This document shows, in pieces, positions 1 through 10,346 of a stretch of DNA of 64,000 nt; within the stretch, counting starts at the first letter, position 1; the number at the start of each line of letters is the position of its first letter. The DNA is from Pieris napi (taxonomy: Eukaryota > Arthropoda > Insecta > Lepidoptera > Pieridae), in contig NC_062259.1 of assembly GCF_905475465.1 (NCBI RefSeq), positions 11,356,501-11,420,500 of the forward strand, in the 5' to 3' direction. A program made the position numbers and the translations under genes. Under the pieces are notes generated by a model that saw nothing but the letters and a program-made list of their open reading frames with translations, ran no database searches and had not been told where the DNA came from.

Positions 1-80
1 ATTGAAAAAAATATGTTATAAAATATGTATAATACATATGATGTTGTTAGTTAATTATTGAAAAAAATATGTTATAAAAT
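1..80. repeat. AT-rich direct repeat
   Basis: A 24-base AT-rich unit starting ATTGAAAAAAATATGTTATA is present at 1-24 and again at 57-80. The repeats are separated by a TA-rich spacer. It is probably a short tandem duplication; nothing suggests function. Confidence 0.6.
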
Positions 81-299
81 GTATCAAGGTTATAGTAACG
101 GGAAATTCTAAACTGAAATGGGTGCTGAAGTGAAGTTGCATTAATGAAAGTTAACCAAACAATTTATTTTCTGAATATATATTTTAATCTATCGCTTTAA
201 GTAAATACAAAATTGTTAAAATCATGGCTATCAAGCTACAAACTTTGGTGTGAGCTCGGTTTCATATCGGTATCTGTTTGATGTTCGATGTTTTTCTAT

Positions 300-366
300 C
301 TCTAAATTGTTGGGTCTAAGGCAAGCCGGCTTCCTCGCGATGTTTTCCTTTAACGCACGCGTATTA
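300..366 (-). repeat. SINE family 2 shard
   Basis: This is a degraded minus-strand fragment of the SINE whose better copies are at 49113-49390 and 58991-59278. It keeps the segment reading 'ttgggtctaaggcaagccgg' followed by the 'cctcgcgatgttttcctt' region. A plus-strand shard of the same family, with 'tgcaccaatgaactttctat', lies at about 790-872. Confidence 0.5.
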
Positions 367-1047
367 AATGCTTGCATAAAATGAAAACTTCATTGTTGCA
401 GTCTTCATCTATTTCACAGATGAGAGACGCTCGACCAGGCACACAATTCGAATCGAATAATTACATAATGTATTCATAATTTACATCAAAATTGTATCAT
501 TGTTTTAAAATATCACAATGCACACAAATAATCTATTATATGAAATTATCCTGCGCTTGGAGCGCTGAAACCTTTCACAAACTGAGCTGAAATTGAAATG
601 AATTAAGTAGGTACTATTTGTTGTTTGCAGTATGATAATACGACAGTATTTAAAAAAAAACTTTTATTTTACATTGTAAGAAATTAATTTAACTTTATTT
701 CACCACAAAAATCAATCCGATTAAATTAAATATAATAACTAATATAAATACGTTATATATAAAGCATTTTTCTATATCTAATCTTCCATCTTTCAATTCG
801 ATGCGACTCTCATATATGAGGTAGTTTCGAGTTCCGTCTGTGCACCAATGAACTTTCTATCTGTGTGCCCTGCTAAATCTAGTCCAATTAAACCCCAAGA
901 AGACACAAGTTTCCGCGTTTTTCGCAAAAAAAAACACCATTTGCCGCTACTTCTCTCATCGAAGACACACTCCCTAAAGGCACAACCAGCATCGGAATAC
1001 TGGGCGTTGACATTATCGAACGTCGTTCAGTTACGCAGTCATTAAGA

Positions 1048-1541
1048 AGAAGAAGCTTGGTATGCTCAGCAAGGCAACAGGGTACTTAACTCTGCGCCAT
1101 TGCATGCATCTGTATAAAGCGCAAATTAGGCCCAACATATCAGCTCATTTCCACTTGACCATATTCAACAAAGAGCAGTTCGAACCGTCGACGACCAATC
1201 TATTTCCAAGCGGGTTGATCCCTTAGCGTTGCGTAGATATGCGCGTGCTCTCCGCATCTACCGGTGAGAGGTGAGTTTCATCATCGGATGTCGAGGCTGA
1301 ATACGAAATTAAACCCTATGCCTACCCTATCACCTCGACTGCCGTCGTTCCACAACTGAGCGGTATTTAATGCAATTTTTGCCGGGTATCATCACTATGT
1401 GAAGCCAGCTACCCACTGAAGTATTTCCGAACGAATTCAACTTTAAAAGAGCATACCAATTCTTAAAAAGCACCAACGCAAGACTCTGCAAATTGAGAGA
1501 GTCCAAGGACGGCGGTTCCACTTAACATCAGGTGTCCTGCC
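1048..1541 (+). mobile_element. LINE family A remnant (reverse transcriptase C-terminus and 3' end)
   Basis: The plus strand reads as a decayed C-terminal part of a non-LTR retrotransposon reverse transcriptase. It contains a 'LGMLSKA' block and a 'LYKAQIRP' block, then after internal loss a tail resembling 'LPTEVFPNEFNF..' and the family 3' end 'cggcggttccacttaacatca'. Frameshifts and stops break it throughout, so it is not a gene. Other copies of the 3' end are at 7985-8300, 14068-14437, 22786-23200, 38336-38610 and 40407-40860. Confidence 0.75.
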
Positions 1542-2283
1542 CTGAAAACACCTTGAGGAAAGCGGCACGTGTTAAATCAAAAAAATTATAAATGTGTAAG
1601 CACCTACTCGTACTGGTATATGAAATAAAAATGATCAAGAGATGGTTGCCATCTGAAGCTAAGATATATACGTAGCGTTGTATCGCCACTTGATTATCAT
1701 GCTCCACGATAGTATAAGCCACGTCCTTTTAAATTAATATAGACTTCTGTGACGATACTCTTCTATTGCTAATTTATTACATTAACTTTATTAAAAGTAA
1801 AACAAAGAGAATTTAATTTTTCATTAAATGGCAGGCGAGTCGACTTAAAACAGGAACATAAACAATCATATAATTGAAATATTATATTCAAGTGTGTACT
1901 TTCCGTAGATTCGACGTCGCCACCCTGACGTACGCCTCGCATTTATTTGCACGACTTAGATTAATATCAAGTCATTCCAGACACATTTGGGGATGTTCAA
2001 TCATAGTTACATTTCTGTATTGTTCGCAAGAGCTAATCATCGCCGTGTTGACAAAGGACTGTAGTGCAAGCAGATATGCCTGTGTACTACACCCCGATAT
2101 GCGTTTCAATTAGGACTTGAAATCTATTATTAAACCTGTTCCCACACAAATTGGATCATGACAGTCGTACGATGATCATCAATGCTGCCTACAATTATTA
2201 AATTAACGATCTACACGTTCTTTACGTAAAACAGTTGGATAATAACACCCTAATTCTTACACACGTGGAACGTCCGGAAGTAT

Positions 2284-2321
2284 AATCCATGGCGGCGGTA
2301 TCACTTAATATCAGATGTGCC
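2284..2321 (+). repeat. LINE family A 3'-end shard
   Basis: A short plus-strand piece reading 'ccatggcggcggtatcactt' matches the terminal part of LINE family A. Similar tiny shards ('cgtttgcccc..ttctataa' tails) occur near 6488-6525 and 11708-11745, a more degraded longer one near 16490-16560, and an inverted one near 63295-63330. Confidence 0.5.
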
Positions 2322-2939
2322 TTTAAATCAAGCGCACAATTAACACTTACGGTATGGTGTAGGTAAACATTTTTAGAAAACGATTTTATTGAGTGTCAGT
2401 CTCAATAAAATAGAAAGAGTAAGTAAAGTAAAATAGAAAATATCTGTTTCAGTCAAATACAAAACATTTTGTTACCAAATTGTAAAGCTCTATCGTTAGT
2501 GGATAGATATATTTCGTTTTTAACAACTGAACTTGAACTGAATCAATGTAAAAAATTAAAAATTCCTCGCTAAAATCGTATTGTGTTTCACTAACACATT
2601 TGCTAACTGGCTGCTTTACACCATAAATACAATAAGTGATGTACCATTCGTCTTAAAAGTCCATTAAAAAATAACCATAATTCAACAAATAATACAACAC
2701 AGCGGATACATAACACTCACTATCTTTTTTCCCAATAGGCTTAAATAAAATATACCGATTTATTGACGTGCGTAAACGCTTAATTCAGTTTGTCGGTGAA
2801 AAAAAAATATAATTCATCAGAAATAAATAAATGAGATTTTTATATGGTAATGTCAAGTGTCATACGTCAAATCAATGAACGACATCTGACTACCGCTGCT
2901 GAGATTTTGTGATTATCTTATTAAAAACAATAACTAACC

Positions 2940-3200
2940 TTAAAATATATTATTAAAAGGAGTCCCTTTAGGCAAGGTTCCGAAGATCCTGGCAGCGTTC
3001 CCCCATTGAATAGCTAGACTAATTCTTTGTCCGACGTAGCTGCCATCTCTTCGGTCTCCTGTGATGTCGACTAACCTTTTTGCTATTTCCTTAAAAAGCA
3101 TTATAGCGCTAGGACCCCACGGACCAAGGGTTTCGACACCGAGTGACACCCGACACAAAATCATATTCGGAGCCTAGACCCCAGTATTATTCAGCTTTTT
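2940..3200 (-). mobile_element. LINE remnant (open reading frame fragment)
   Basis: The minus strand is open for about 74 codons and contains 'GVETLGPWGPSA' followed by a 'GDRRDGSYVGQRISLAIQWG' segment. This pattern is typical of the C-terminal region of arthropod LINE polyproteins. Both ends run into unrelated AT-rich sequence, so it is a truncated copy. The family assignment rests on remembered pattern, not on a search. Confidence 0.6.
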
Positions 3201-3640
3201 CAGCCGCATCACAAGCAGCACCAACTCTGTTGTTGGTTCAAATATGACAAACAATTATATATGGTATTTGCTTAATTTATTTGTTACATTTTGAAGTTGA
3301 TATATAATCGATATGAAATAGTTAACCGTGATAAATATGGTACAATAAATATCCCACAATTATTACATACTAAGGGAAAACTAATAGCTGCGTCATGAGC
3401 ATATCCAATAATCAAATACTGATGCCAATTTGTTCCCAATATTGGTATAGTGTTATTAACTAATTATTATTGATATTATCTATTGTGTACAAATAATTAC
3501 CCACACATTATATATAATGTGCTTAACAGTATTATGAATAGAGGTTTAATATGCACTTAGCCAACGCGGACCATTTTTTATGTATACGTTGAGTGTGGTG
3601 GCTTAAGTGATCGGTAACTTTTCACGAACCACTGTATAAA

Positions 3641-4063
3641 TCTTATATATAAAAATGAAACCCATTTTCCGTTGTCACGACATAACATGAAAACGGCTTG
3701 ACCGATTTGTCTGATTCTTTTTTTATAATATTCCTTGATGTACGAAAATAGTTCTTACGGAGAGAAAAATAAAAAAAAATTGAGTGAAAAAGTCTAAAAA
3801 CAACACTTTTCTATATTCCCATACAAAATATTCGTAATAATATTTAAAGGCAATTTGAACTTTAATACCATATCATACAGTTCAAGTGTTAGTGGAGGGG
3901 TTCCGGGTAGGTAAATTTTTATTTTTTGACATAATGTATTTGTTGTATTATCAACTTTCTTTTTTTATCTTACTAGCTAGACCGGTGTCCCGAATAGCAG
4001 AATAAGTATTTAAAAAATAAACAATGGACTGTTAGGCGGTACGATGTTCGCCAGGCCAGCTAG
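3641..4063 (+). mobile_element. Non-autonomous Helitron, copy 1
   Basis: The element starts with TC ('TCTTATATATAAAAATGAAA') directly after an A and ends with CTAG directly before a T, the A/T target and TC...CTRR ends expected of Helitrons. A short GGCG/CGCC hairpin lies just before the CTAG end. It is colinear with 47556-47957 over its whole length apart from small indels. It has no transposase or helicase coding capacity. Confidence 0.85.
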
Positions 4064-4539
4064 TTCTTGATAAAATGCATATTTATGAAAATTTTAAATT
4101 GCGTGACTGGATCAGATTGATTAAACCATTGATTCCGAAGAGGAGTATCAGGTGGAGTTCAATAAAATATAAAACATGCCCATTGCCCATATTTTCATTT
4201 TGAAACAAAAAATAGTATTTCTCCGACAGCACATTTGAATCAATTTACACGGAAGCTCCGAAAAAGACGTTTCATAAAAAAAACATCTTGAAGGGCAAAA
4301 TCTTCCTTACTTTGGCTTTGACCTATTTCCGCCTACGTGTAAATCCTATTTTTCAATAACACACATATAACAACCGAAAATCTTGTCTCTAATGTGTCAT
4401 ATTCAACGCCACTCGTACAAAAATGATCTTAATTTTCCTCCTTTGATCCAAGCGGGATCAAAGAACTTTATGATATGAGTTGTCTTCTGTTATAACACTA
4501 ATATTTTTTATATAAGTATCGAGTTGAATTTTAATGTGT

Positions 4540-4700
4540 CAATAATAATAATAATTTATTTGTAATGTTTTTGTACAAATGTTATGGTGGTACAGTCAAA
4601 AGTCTTCGCATATTCTGCCACACATAATGGCGTGCAAATTTGTCTTAAAAGGAATTTTACATACAAGTTATATATATTATGAGTCATATCAATTTGTCAA
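4540..4700 (-). repeat. LINE 3'-tail-like repeat
   Basis: A run of AAT trinucleotides is followed by 'tttatttgtaatgtttttgt' and a G/C-richer stretch with 'cacataatggcgtgcaaatt'. This looks like an inverted LINE 3' end with its microsatellite tail. A related-looking tail is at 59745-59880. Confidence 0.4.
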
Positions 4701-4753
4701 TTCTTATATATTTTTTTACTAAAACATTGTTCAGGAGCTGATGGTGACTTACC

Positions 4754-5254
4754 CCCGAACCCAATAATCAATCCACAATCTCAGATTGTCTTCAATCAGA
4801 CCGTGACAGTAGATCGATCTCCTATCTGCATCCCAATAACCAAACCCTACGAAGACAATCCATTTTAGGCGACGGATAAAATGCTCTTTGTCGTTCCATT
4901 TTACCGAGTTTTCACTCATATTTGATAATCAATGTAAACCAAATAAAGTAAATAAAACCGTACAAATAACATTAAAATATACATGTGTATGTTTAAAACA
5001 TAACAAACAGTTTTTTTAATTGTTTAAAATAACTGGTGTAAGTTAAAATCTGTTAAAATACTTAACTGTTGAAATCGACCTTTCGTCAACTGTGATTTTC
5101 ATACAAGGTCTATCCACAGACACCGATCCGACCTCCCATGGATAGCTTGTATCGACAGATGGCTATTACAATCCGTCGAATGGTTATTGTTTCAAAATTT
5201 GGATTACTATCTCAGATGGTGGATTATTGATTCAGATAGGTTATTGGGTTCGGG
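4754..5254. mobile_element. MITE with 14-bp terminal inverted repeats
   Basis: CCCGAACCCAATAA at 4754-4767 is mirrored by TTATTGGGTTCGGG at 5241-5254. Further inside, imperfect complementary stretches continue, such as 'atcaatccac' against 'tggattattgatt'. The 501-bp interior has no coding capacity. No convincing target duplication was seen, so the superfamily is undecided. Confidence 0.55.
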
Positions 5255-5811
5255 CGATAGAGAATATAAAGAATCGTGTACAATAAATATTATATCGTAG
5301 TTCTACGATACGGATACGGGAAATGCGTATGATATCGAGGGCACACATTGGTAAATAAATTTTATAACATGTTTCTGTCTTCTAATTATTTGTGTGTGGC
5401 CAAATATTTCGTATATTTCTATATCAATTTAAATAATGACTCAAATAACCCTTAACTTAGTAAGATTAATAACGTGAAAACGATATAATATGTAGTGTTA
5501 TTAAAACACCTCTTCAGGCCCTAAGTCAAGTATGAATATCGATTACCTTTATTATGACAAACACCACGAATCTAAAAAACGTTAACATGGTCGGATGTGT
5601 CACCGGGTGCCCCTTTGTACTGATCTGGCCCAAGGCTTTGTTCCCTCCTTTAATGTGCCTCGTAGGATCTAAGCGAAAATAGAGCAATCTTTGTTGTTGG
5701 GAAACCCAAAGGGATTTGGGTTTGTTCAGGATTAGCGATGACGTCAATGTTATCATTTGTTTTCTTACAATGGTTCATTATAAGGTTTTAAGGTATTTAT
5801 TATCTGAATGG

Positions 5812-6098
5812 GGTGTATATGTTAACGTAAAATTGTAAAAACCGTTAGATTGTAATCTATCGGTTATCGGTTATCGGTATTCGGTAGATTGTACTACACT
5901 AACTTAGTTATCATTCAAAGTTCTTTGGTCAATTACAGATTAATTTTACTTCCCAACAATTTCATATAACTACCGAATAATAATACGTTAAATTGCAAGC
6001 AGTATGTTGAGTTGACAATCGTTCGACAGTTTACAATCTCGCGAGATAGATTACAATCTAACGGTTTTTACAATTTTACGGTGACATATATTTACCCA
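5812..6098. mobile_element. MITE with a long inverted repeat
   Basis: The segment from 5826 beginning CGTAAAATTGTAAAAACCGT is matched by its reverse complement ending at 6080, giving a near-perfect stem of about 36 bp. Weaker symmetry continues outward to about 5812 and 6098. Inside are tandem 'atcggtt' units (5858-5885). It is non-coding. The exact ends and duplication are unclear. Confidence 0.65.
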
Positions 6099-6572
6099 AT
6101 AGTGAAGAGTATAATTGAAACTCCTGACTTAGCGCTAATTTTGACCAGTAGGTCAATATCGCTACATTAAACACATAAATTTTACACGAAGCAAAAATAT
6201 ATTTGTTTAGGCAGCGTACATTAACAAATACTGCTTTTAAACAGATTATTACAATAATGATGCTCCATTCCAATTTCACTCATTACTGTAGTTTGTGTGG
6301 AATTAATGGAAAATTGGATTACTAATAACTTACGACTATATGTTCGGGATAGATTTACCAAATATAATACAGTTCACTAAAAGGGGATTATAATTAAATT
6401 AACGAGTTTTAAACGTAATTAATTAAATACTAGATATGCGTACTAATACGTAGCCAGCAACGCACTTTCAGTCTCCAAAATCTTAGCGCCCGTTTGCCCC
6501 TTGTCTTATAAGAAAAATAACGATCTCAGTATTCACCGTGTTTTGGATGATCCTGTGACATTGTATCTAAAG

Positions 6573-6834
6573 CAGTGGTACCCAACCTCTTTGTGCCACC
6601 ACCTTAGCCTTTCTAAAATTCTTATTTTTCCCTTAAGAAACTCTTACTCACTCTCTTGTTAAATAATGGGTTAGTAGGACACAGTAAGTAATTTTTCAAA
6701 ACATATAATGAAAAACATTCAAATTCCAAACAATTTTAAGAAATTTTCGAACCGGGGGGCAATTTGATTGTTAAGGAGGGTTAACAATCCAATTGCCCCC
6801 CTGTGGGGAGTGGGCCCCACGTTGGGATACACTG
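6573..6834. mobile_element. hAT-type MITE with 8-bp target duplication
   Basis: The ends are CAGTGGTACCCAAC (6573) and GTTGGGATACACTG (to 6834), hAT-style CAGTG termini. They are flanked by ATCTAAAG (6565-6572) and ATCCAAAG (6835-6842), an 8-bp duplication with one mismatch. An internal hairpin at about 6756-6803 pairs GGGGGGCAATTTGATTG with its near-complement. It has no coding capacity. Confidence 0.8.
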
Positions 6835-7352
6835 ATCCAAAGAGCCTCATATCACCAACTTTCCTCGTGTAAAGCATTTTACTAAACTCTCACGCTTAGT
6901 TGGAGCACGTTCCTGGACTCCAACTTACTATTAAAAACATCTCTCATGAGATTCTTCTTAAATGAAGTTCTCCTGCCGTGTCGTTTCGTGTTCTTGAGCA
7001 AATCACGTGTATCGTCGATTCTCCGTTTATTTATTTAACCTTAATAAGTAATAAGAGCATCAGTCCTTCAAAAAATATTATTTATTACAAATCACGTAAA
7101 TAAGTGGCTTAATTACAAGAGGTACGTATTGATCACCCATATATCCCGTTAGGAATCTTGGACAGTGAGATTTCAGTTTGTATTTCTTAAGGACCTACGC
7201 CTGGTCGACTACCACATAGCTGGCTCTTTTCTCAGACGAAATTAGTATCTCAATTTAGCTGCTATTAAAACCTTTGCCCGTTAGAAACATTCCTAATTTA
7301 GTCATAGTTTTCATTAACAATTCAGCTTTCAAAAATATCAATTTTACTACAG

Positions 7353-7499
7353 GAATTATCTTCGACAAGGACTCCAACGAAGTTCAGGAAGCATTAAAAA
7401 CTGCAATGGATATGAGCAAGGACAGGAAGACAGCGGTGGAGTTTCAAATCTACATTAACATCATCGATACAGCTGATGTCTTCAAACTTTCTAGACTGA
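7353..7499 (+). CDS. GluRI: AMPA-type ionotropic glutamate receptor, amino-terminal domain exon
   Basis: This is an internal exon of 147 bp. A 'ttttactacag' acceptor precedes it and a GTGAGT donor follows at 7500. It starts with two bases of a split codon and ends with one base of the next. It encodes residues beginning 'IIFDKDSNEVQEALKTAMDM' and ending 'DTADVFKLSRL', the start of the mature extracellular LIVBP-like domain of insect GluRI receptors (ligand-gated cation channels at glutamatergic synapses). Joined to 31875-32002 it restores an isoleucine codon and the continuous family sequence. Upstream in-frame codons back to 7274 are intron read-through. Whether it is GluRIA or GluRIB is not decided. 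Confidence 0.9.
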
Positions 7500-7549
7500 G
7501 TGAGTACTAATAGAGTTATCATAAAATAAGAAACTCCCATTACTCCCTG

Positions 7550-7661
7550 CCCTGCGATTCTGTTACTCACTTTTCGAACTCACACAGCGGTTTTCGCATC
7601 GGCGGTCACTCTCAAATCAGTCGTGAAGCAGTCTCGAAAAGTGAGTTACAGAATCGCAGGG
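7550..7661. mobile_element. MITE with CTG target duplication, copy 1
   Basis: This 112-bp element has inverted ends: CCCTGCGATTCTGTTACTCA at the left and its near-complement ending CGCAGGG at the right. It is flanked on both sides by CTG (7547-7549 and 7662-7664). A 180-bp relative at 40453-40632 shares the left half ('actcacacagcggttttcgc', 'caaatcagtcgtgaagcagt') and also has CTG flanks. The 3-bp duplication suggests the PIF/Harbinger superfamily, but no transposase is present. It sits 50 bp beyond the exon donor. Confidence 0.8.
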
Positions 7662-7769
7662 CTGGCCTCGGATATATACCGCCAGTCACTTACCCACTTG
7701 AAAGGGGAACTCTGCCGATGCATCTGCATGTTTGTGTGACTAAATTTTATACCTTCACCATTATAGGAT

Positions 7770-7835
7770 CAAAAAAAGAGTGTGCGTGTAACCTTTACGC
7801 GCGATTGAAGTAAAACTTCTTTGGCGTTGACGGTA
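7770..7835 (+). repeat. Short dispersed repeat with GAAGT..ACTTC hairpin, copy 1
   Basis: The segment 'gtgcgtgtaacctttacgcg' followed by 'tgaagtaaaacttctttggc' resembles 28207-28268 on the same strand and an inverted, more divergent stretch at about 27297-27395. It is a dispersed repeat of unknown class with a small internal hairpin. The termini were not defined. Confidence 0.5.
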
Positions 7836-7984
7836 TATATCACTGAAATGATTAAATTTTAACTTTAATAATAAAAATATAATATCATATTATAATTTAA
7901 TTATATTTATTATTCATGTGCTTTACAAAGATTATTCAAATACGGATATTCTATCAATGATATGTTGCTGCATCAACCTGCAGC

Positions 7985-8300
7985 TTCGTAACACCATCAG
8001 ACGTCGAGGTAGACTACAAAATTCAATCCGTATCACCTCGACGTCGGTCGTTCGACAACTAAACGTTTTTAACGCACTTTTTGACGCGAACCACCTTAAT
8101 GTGGAACCAGCTGCTCACTTTAATTTTTTCAAACCAATTCAAAGACCCTAAGTCCTTCAAGAAAAGAGCGTACGGACCGGTATACCATAAAGAGCCGGTA
8201 ACGCACTCGCGAACCCTCTGCCAATATTCAATACCTGTGGTATAACCTAACGTCAGTTGTGCCTCCTGTCCCTTTGCTTCTGTTCTATAGAAAAAATAAC
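7985..8300 (+). mobile_element. LINE family A remnant
   Basis: A plus-strand 3'-end copy of LINE family A. It keeps the 'cagacgtcgaggtagactac', 'aagaaaagagcgtac' and 'ccggtaacgcactcgcgaac' blocks and the 'ttctatagaaaa' tail. It is decayed and non-coding. Confidence 0.65.
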
Positions 8301-8386
8301 GTAATCATAGTTTTAAACACACAACTTCAACATTTGTTTCTGAATCGAATTGTATTTTCGAATCTGTAATCTAATATTATTGGATT

Positions 8387-8641
8387 GACGGCTCATTGGT
8401 CAAGTGGTTAGTACCCCTGACTGCGAATACATGGGTCCCGGGTTCGATCCCCGGCTGAGACGAACATCGATGTGATGAGCATTTGGTGTTGTGCTTAGGT
8501 GTTGGGTGTTTAAATATGTATTTATATGTATATCTATCCATAATATGTATGTAAATCCGTTGCCTACTACCCATAACACAAGCTTCACCAGCTTAGCATG
8601 GGACTAGCTCAATTGGTGTAAATTGTACAATCATAAAAAAA
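8387..8641 (+). mobile_element. tRNA-derived SINE family 1, full copy
   Basis: The head resembles a tRNA with a Pol III promoter: an A-box-like 'tggtcaagtggttagt' and a B box 'gggttcgatcccc'. The unrelated body contains 'gatgtgatgagcatttggtg' and ends near 'caattggtgtaaattgt'. Inverted copies are at 38064-38326 (nearly full) and 31605-31739 (3' part only). It is a retroposon, not a functional tRNA: the stems are imperfect. Confidence 0.8.
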
Positions 8642-8647
8642 TGTCAG

Positions 8648-8905
8648 TTTTTTTAATGGCTCTGGCACGATTTGTGCATTAGCCAGCGTCAAGATCAGGA
8701 TTTTTTATAATTCGTGCGTGCTTGTCTTTAGAAATTCGACTGTGTCCTCCATGTACGGTTTAAGCACTCGCCCGGTACCGCACAGCCCTCCCAAAGGCCG
8801 AGAACAAATTTAAATTAAATCAAAACTTGACCTCAAACTGGGAATCGAACCCGGTACCCCTCACCTAGCTGCCACTTAATAAGACCGCTAGGCTATGAGG
8901 CCCCC
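8648..8905 (-). mobile_element. tRNA-derived SINE family 3 (minus strand)
   Basis: Read on the minus strand, the head carries 'gggggcctcatagcctagcg' and the B-box-like 'ccgggttcgattcccagttt'. The body, with 'gtgcggtaccgggcgagtgc', runs down to about 8648. Its tail abuts the tail of the family 1 SINE, so the two converge. The body differs from the other two SINE families here. Confidence 0.65.
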
Positions 8906-10139
8906 AATTGTCGGTTATAGATTTGAAAAAATATATTTCATCTCATATATATTTTTTTATATAAAGAAGCTTACCACAGAAGCACATCGTCAAACAGTCA
9001 GACAGTCTCAAAGTCTTTAAATTTTAGTCTTGCCTAAATACTTAGAAAATGTATGTTTCTTGATTAATTTAACAATAAAACTTTTCTAAAATAGATCCTC
9101 AAAGAAGCAATATAAGTTGACCTCTTCTTCTTAAAACCCTATGTTCGCGTTTTCATACTAGCTCGTAATCCAATAATATTGTAATAAAATTCGCCTTTAG
9201 TCATATTGCACAGCTCGCGTTTAACATTTTTCATTTAACAGAAAATAAAATTAATCTCAGTACAATAAAAGCGCTTGTGTAAATTTGATAGTTATGCGTC
9301 GTTTTAAAATAAAGAGTTGGAATGCGGATTGCAAAGTAAAACGCTTTGTAAGGCGAAAAATAATAGAGTAAGAAGTATATTTAAATAGCTTTTATCAACG
9401 GGAGACCTGATCTAGGTGAGAAAATGAGAAATTTACAAGCATACTGCATATATCATCTTTTTGGAAATAAATATTTTTAGAAAAAATCGTAACGTAATTA
9501 GAGATGGGGACGCATGATCTAGCGCCCCACCTAATAATTTATCTAGTTACAGCATGTACGCCAAACTTAAAAATTTGATTAAAAGTCAGTCTCAGTCTCC
9601 CCAAAGCTGTCACAATTATATGCAGTTCTGGTGCAGAACTGAGGTCTATTGGCGGAGAATAATTTGTGAACTCTGTGAGGAAACTATTATTTTATGTATG
9701 CCACTTAATAAATAACACACATTATTAGTAACAAAAAATATCCAGAAATAGCTCATTTATTTACCAAAACTAAATGAAATGAACTTAAAAGTAATTTACG
9801 TCAAAAACTTTGCATTGTATTATTGAATTTTGCTCTCAAGTTTGGTGAACTGTTATTAATCTCTCGCTAAGACTTTTGCCGATACTCAGGCCAGGGATGA
9901 TCTTTTAACCCTTATTTATAAAGACAATAGAACATAACATTGACAAAAGAAATATCAATTTATTTCGTAATGCATAAATACGACAGGAAGATTGCAAGGA
10001 TAAACTGTTCCGTGAGATAAAATAATTATAATCCACTAGCTTCCACCTAAATTTTGGCTCTTTGGTGCTTTGTGACCTCTACTACCTACATTATGCCTTA
10101 CTGAAAACCATAAAAAATCAGGGTTTGTTTCATATCATA

Positions 10140-10346
10140 TCATTCATATCCTTCTGGTGATCCGAAGTGGTGGAGGCCTGATGACCTGTAACACAGGTAC
10201 TCTTACCTTTAGCAGGCATCAGTCTCACACAAACTAGCTTTTACCCTAAACAGAAGTAAGACAGTTATTTATTTATAATAGTATATAACTGTCACTTGTA
10301 TGTCCTAAGTTTTTGTGAGAAATAAATAAAGATTATTATTATTATA
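10140..10346 (+). repeat. Dispersed retroposon-like repeat, uninterrupted copy
   Basis: This runs from about 'cattcatatccttctggtga' through 'ctgatgacctgtaacacagg' and 'tttttgtgagaaataaataaa' to an ATT microsatellite tail, looking like a LINE or SINE 3' end. The inverted copy around 19266-20905 is interrupted by the foldback element, so this copy shows the empty site 'ttctgtttagggt' (inverted here). Confidence 0.7.

Larger units (their letters stand above)
1..7352. other. Non-coding stretch upstream of the first visible receptor exon (intron or 5' region)
   Basis: The exon at 7353 opens with a splice acceptor and a split codon, so this stretch is at least partly intron; the preceding exon was not found here and probably lies outside. 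It holds LINE remnants (1048-1541, 2284-2321, 2940-3200), a Helitron (3641-4063), a LINE-like 3' tail (about 4540-4700), MITEs (4754-5254, about 5812-6098, 6573-6834) and SINE shards (about 300-366 and 790-872). A minus-strand open stretch at 5526-5756 is richer in G and C than its surroundings, but I do not recognise it. I see nothing definite in about 1545-2280, 2330-2930, 3210-3640, 4070-4500, 5260-5800, 6100-6570 and 6845-7350. Confidence 0.6.

Noticed and set aside
7274..7352. A start codon for the receptor at 7274
   Set aside because: The stretch has no signal peptide or family similarity and ends in a splice acceptor; it is intron read-through.
8387..8460. A tRNA gene, because of the box A and box B motifs
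   Set aside because: It is the head of a SINE with a family-specific body; imperfect stems and inverted copies elsewhere show it is a retroposon.
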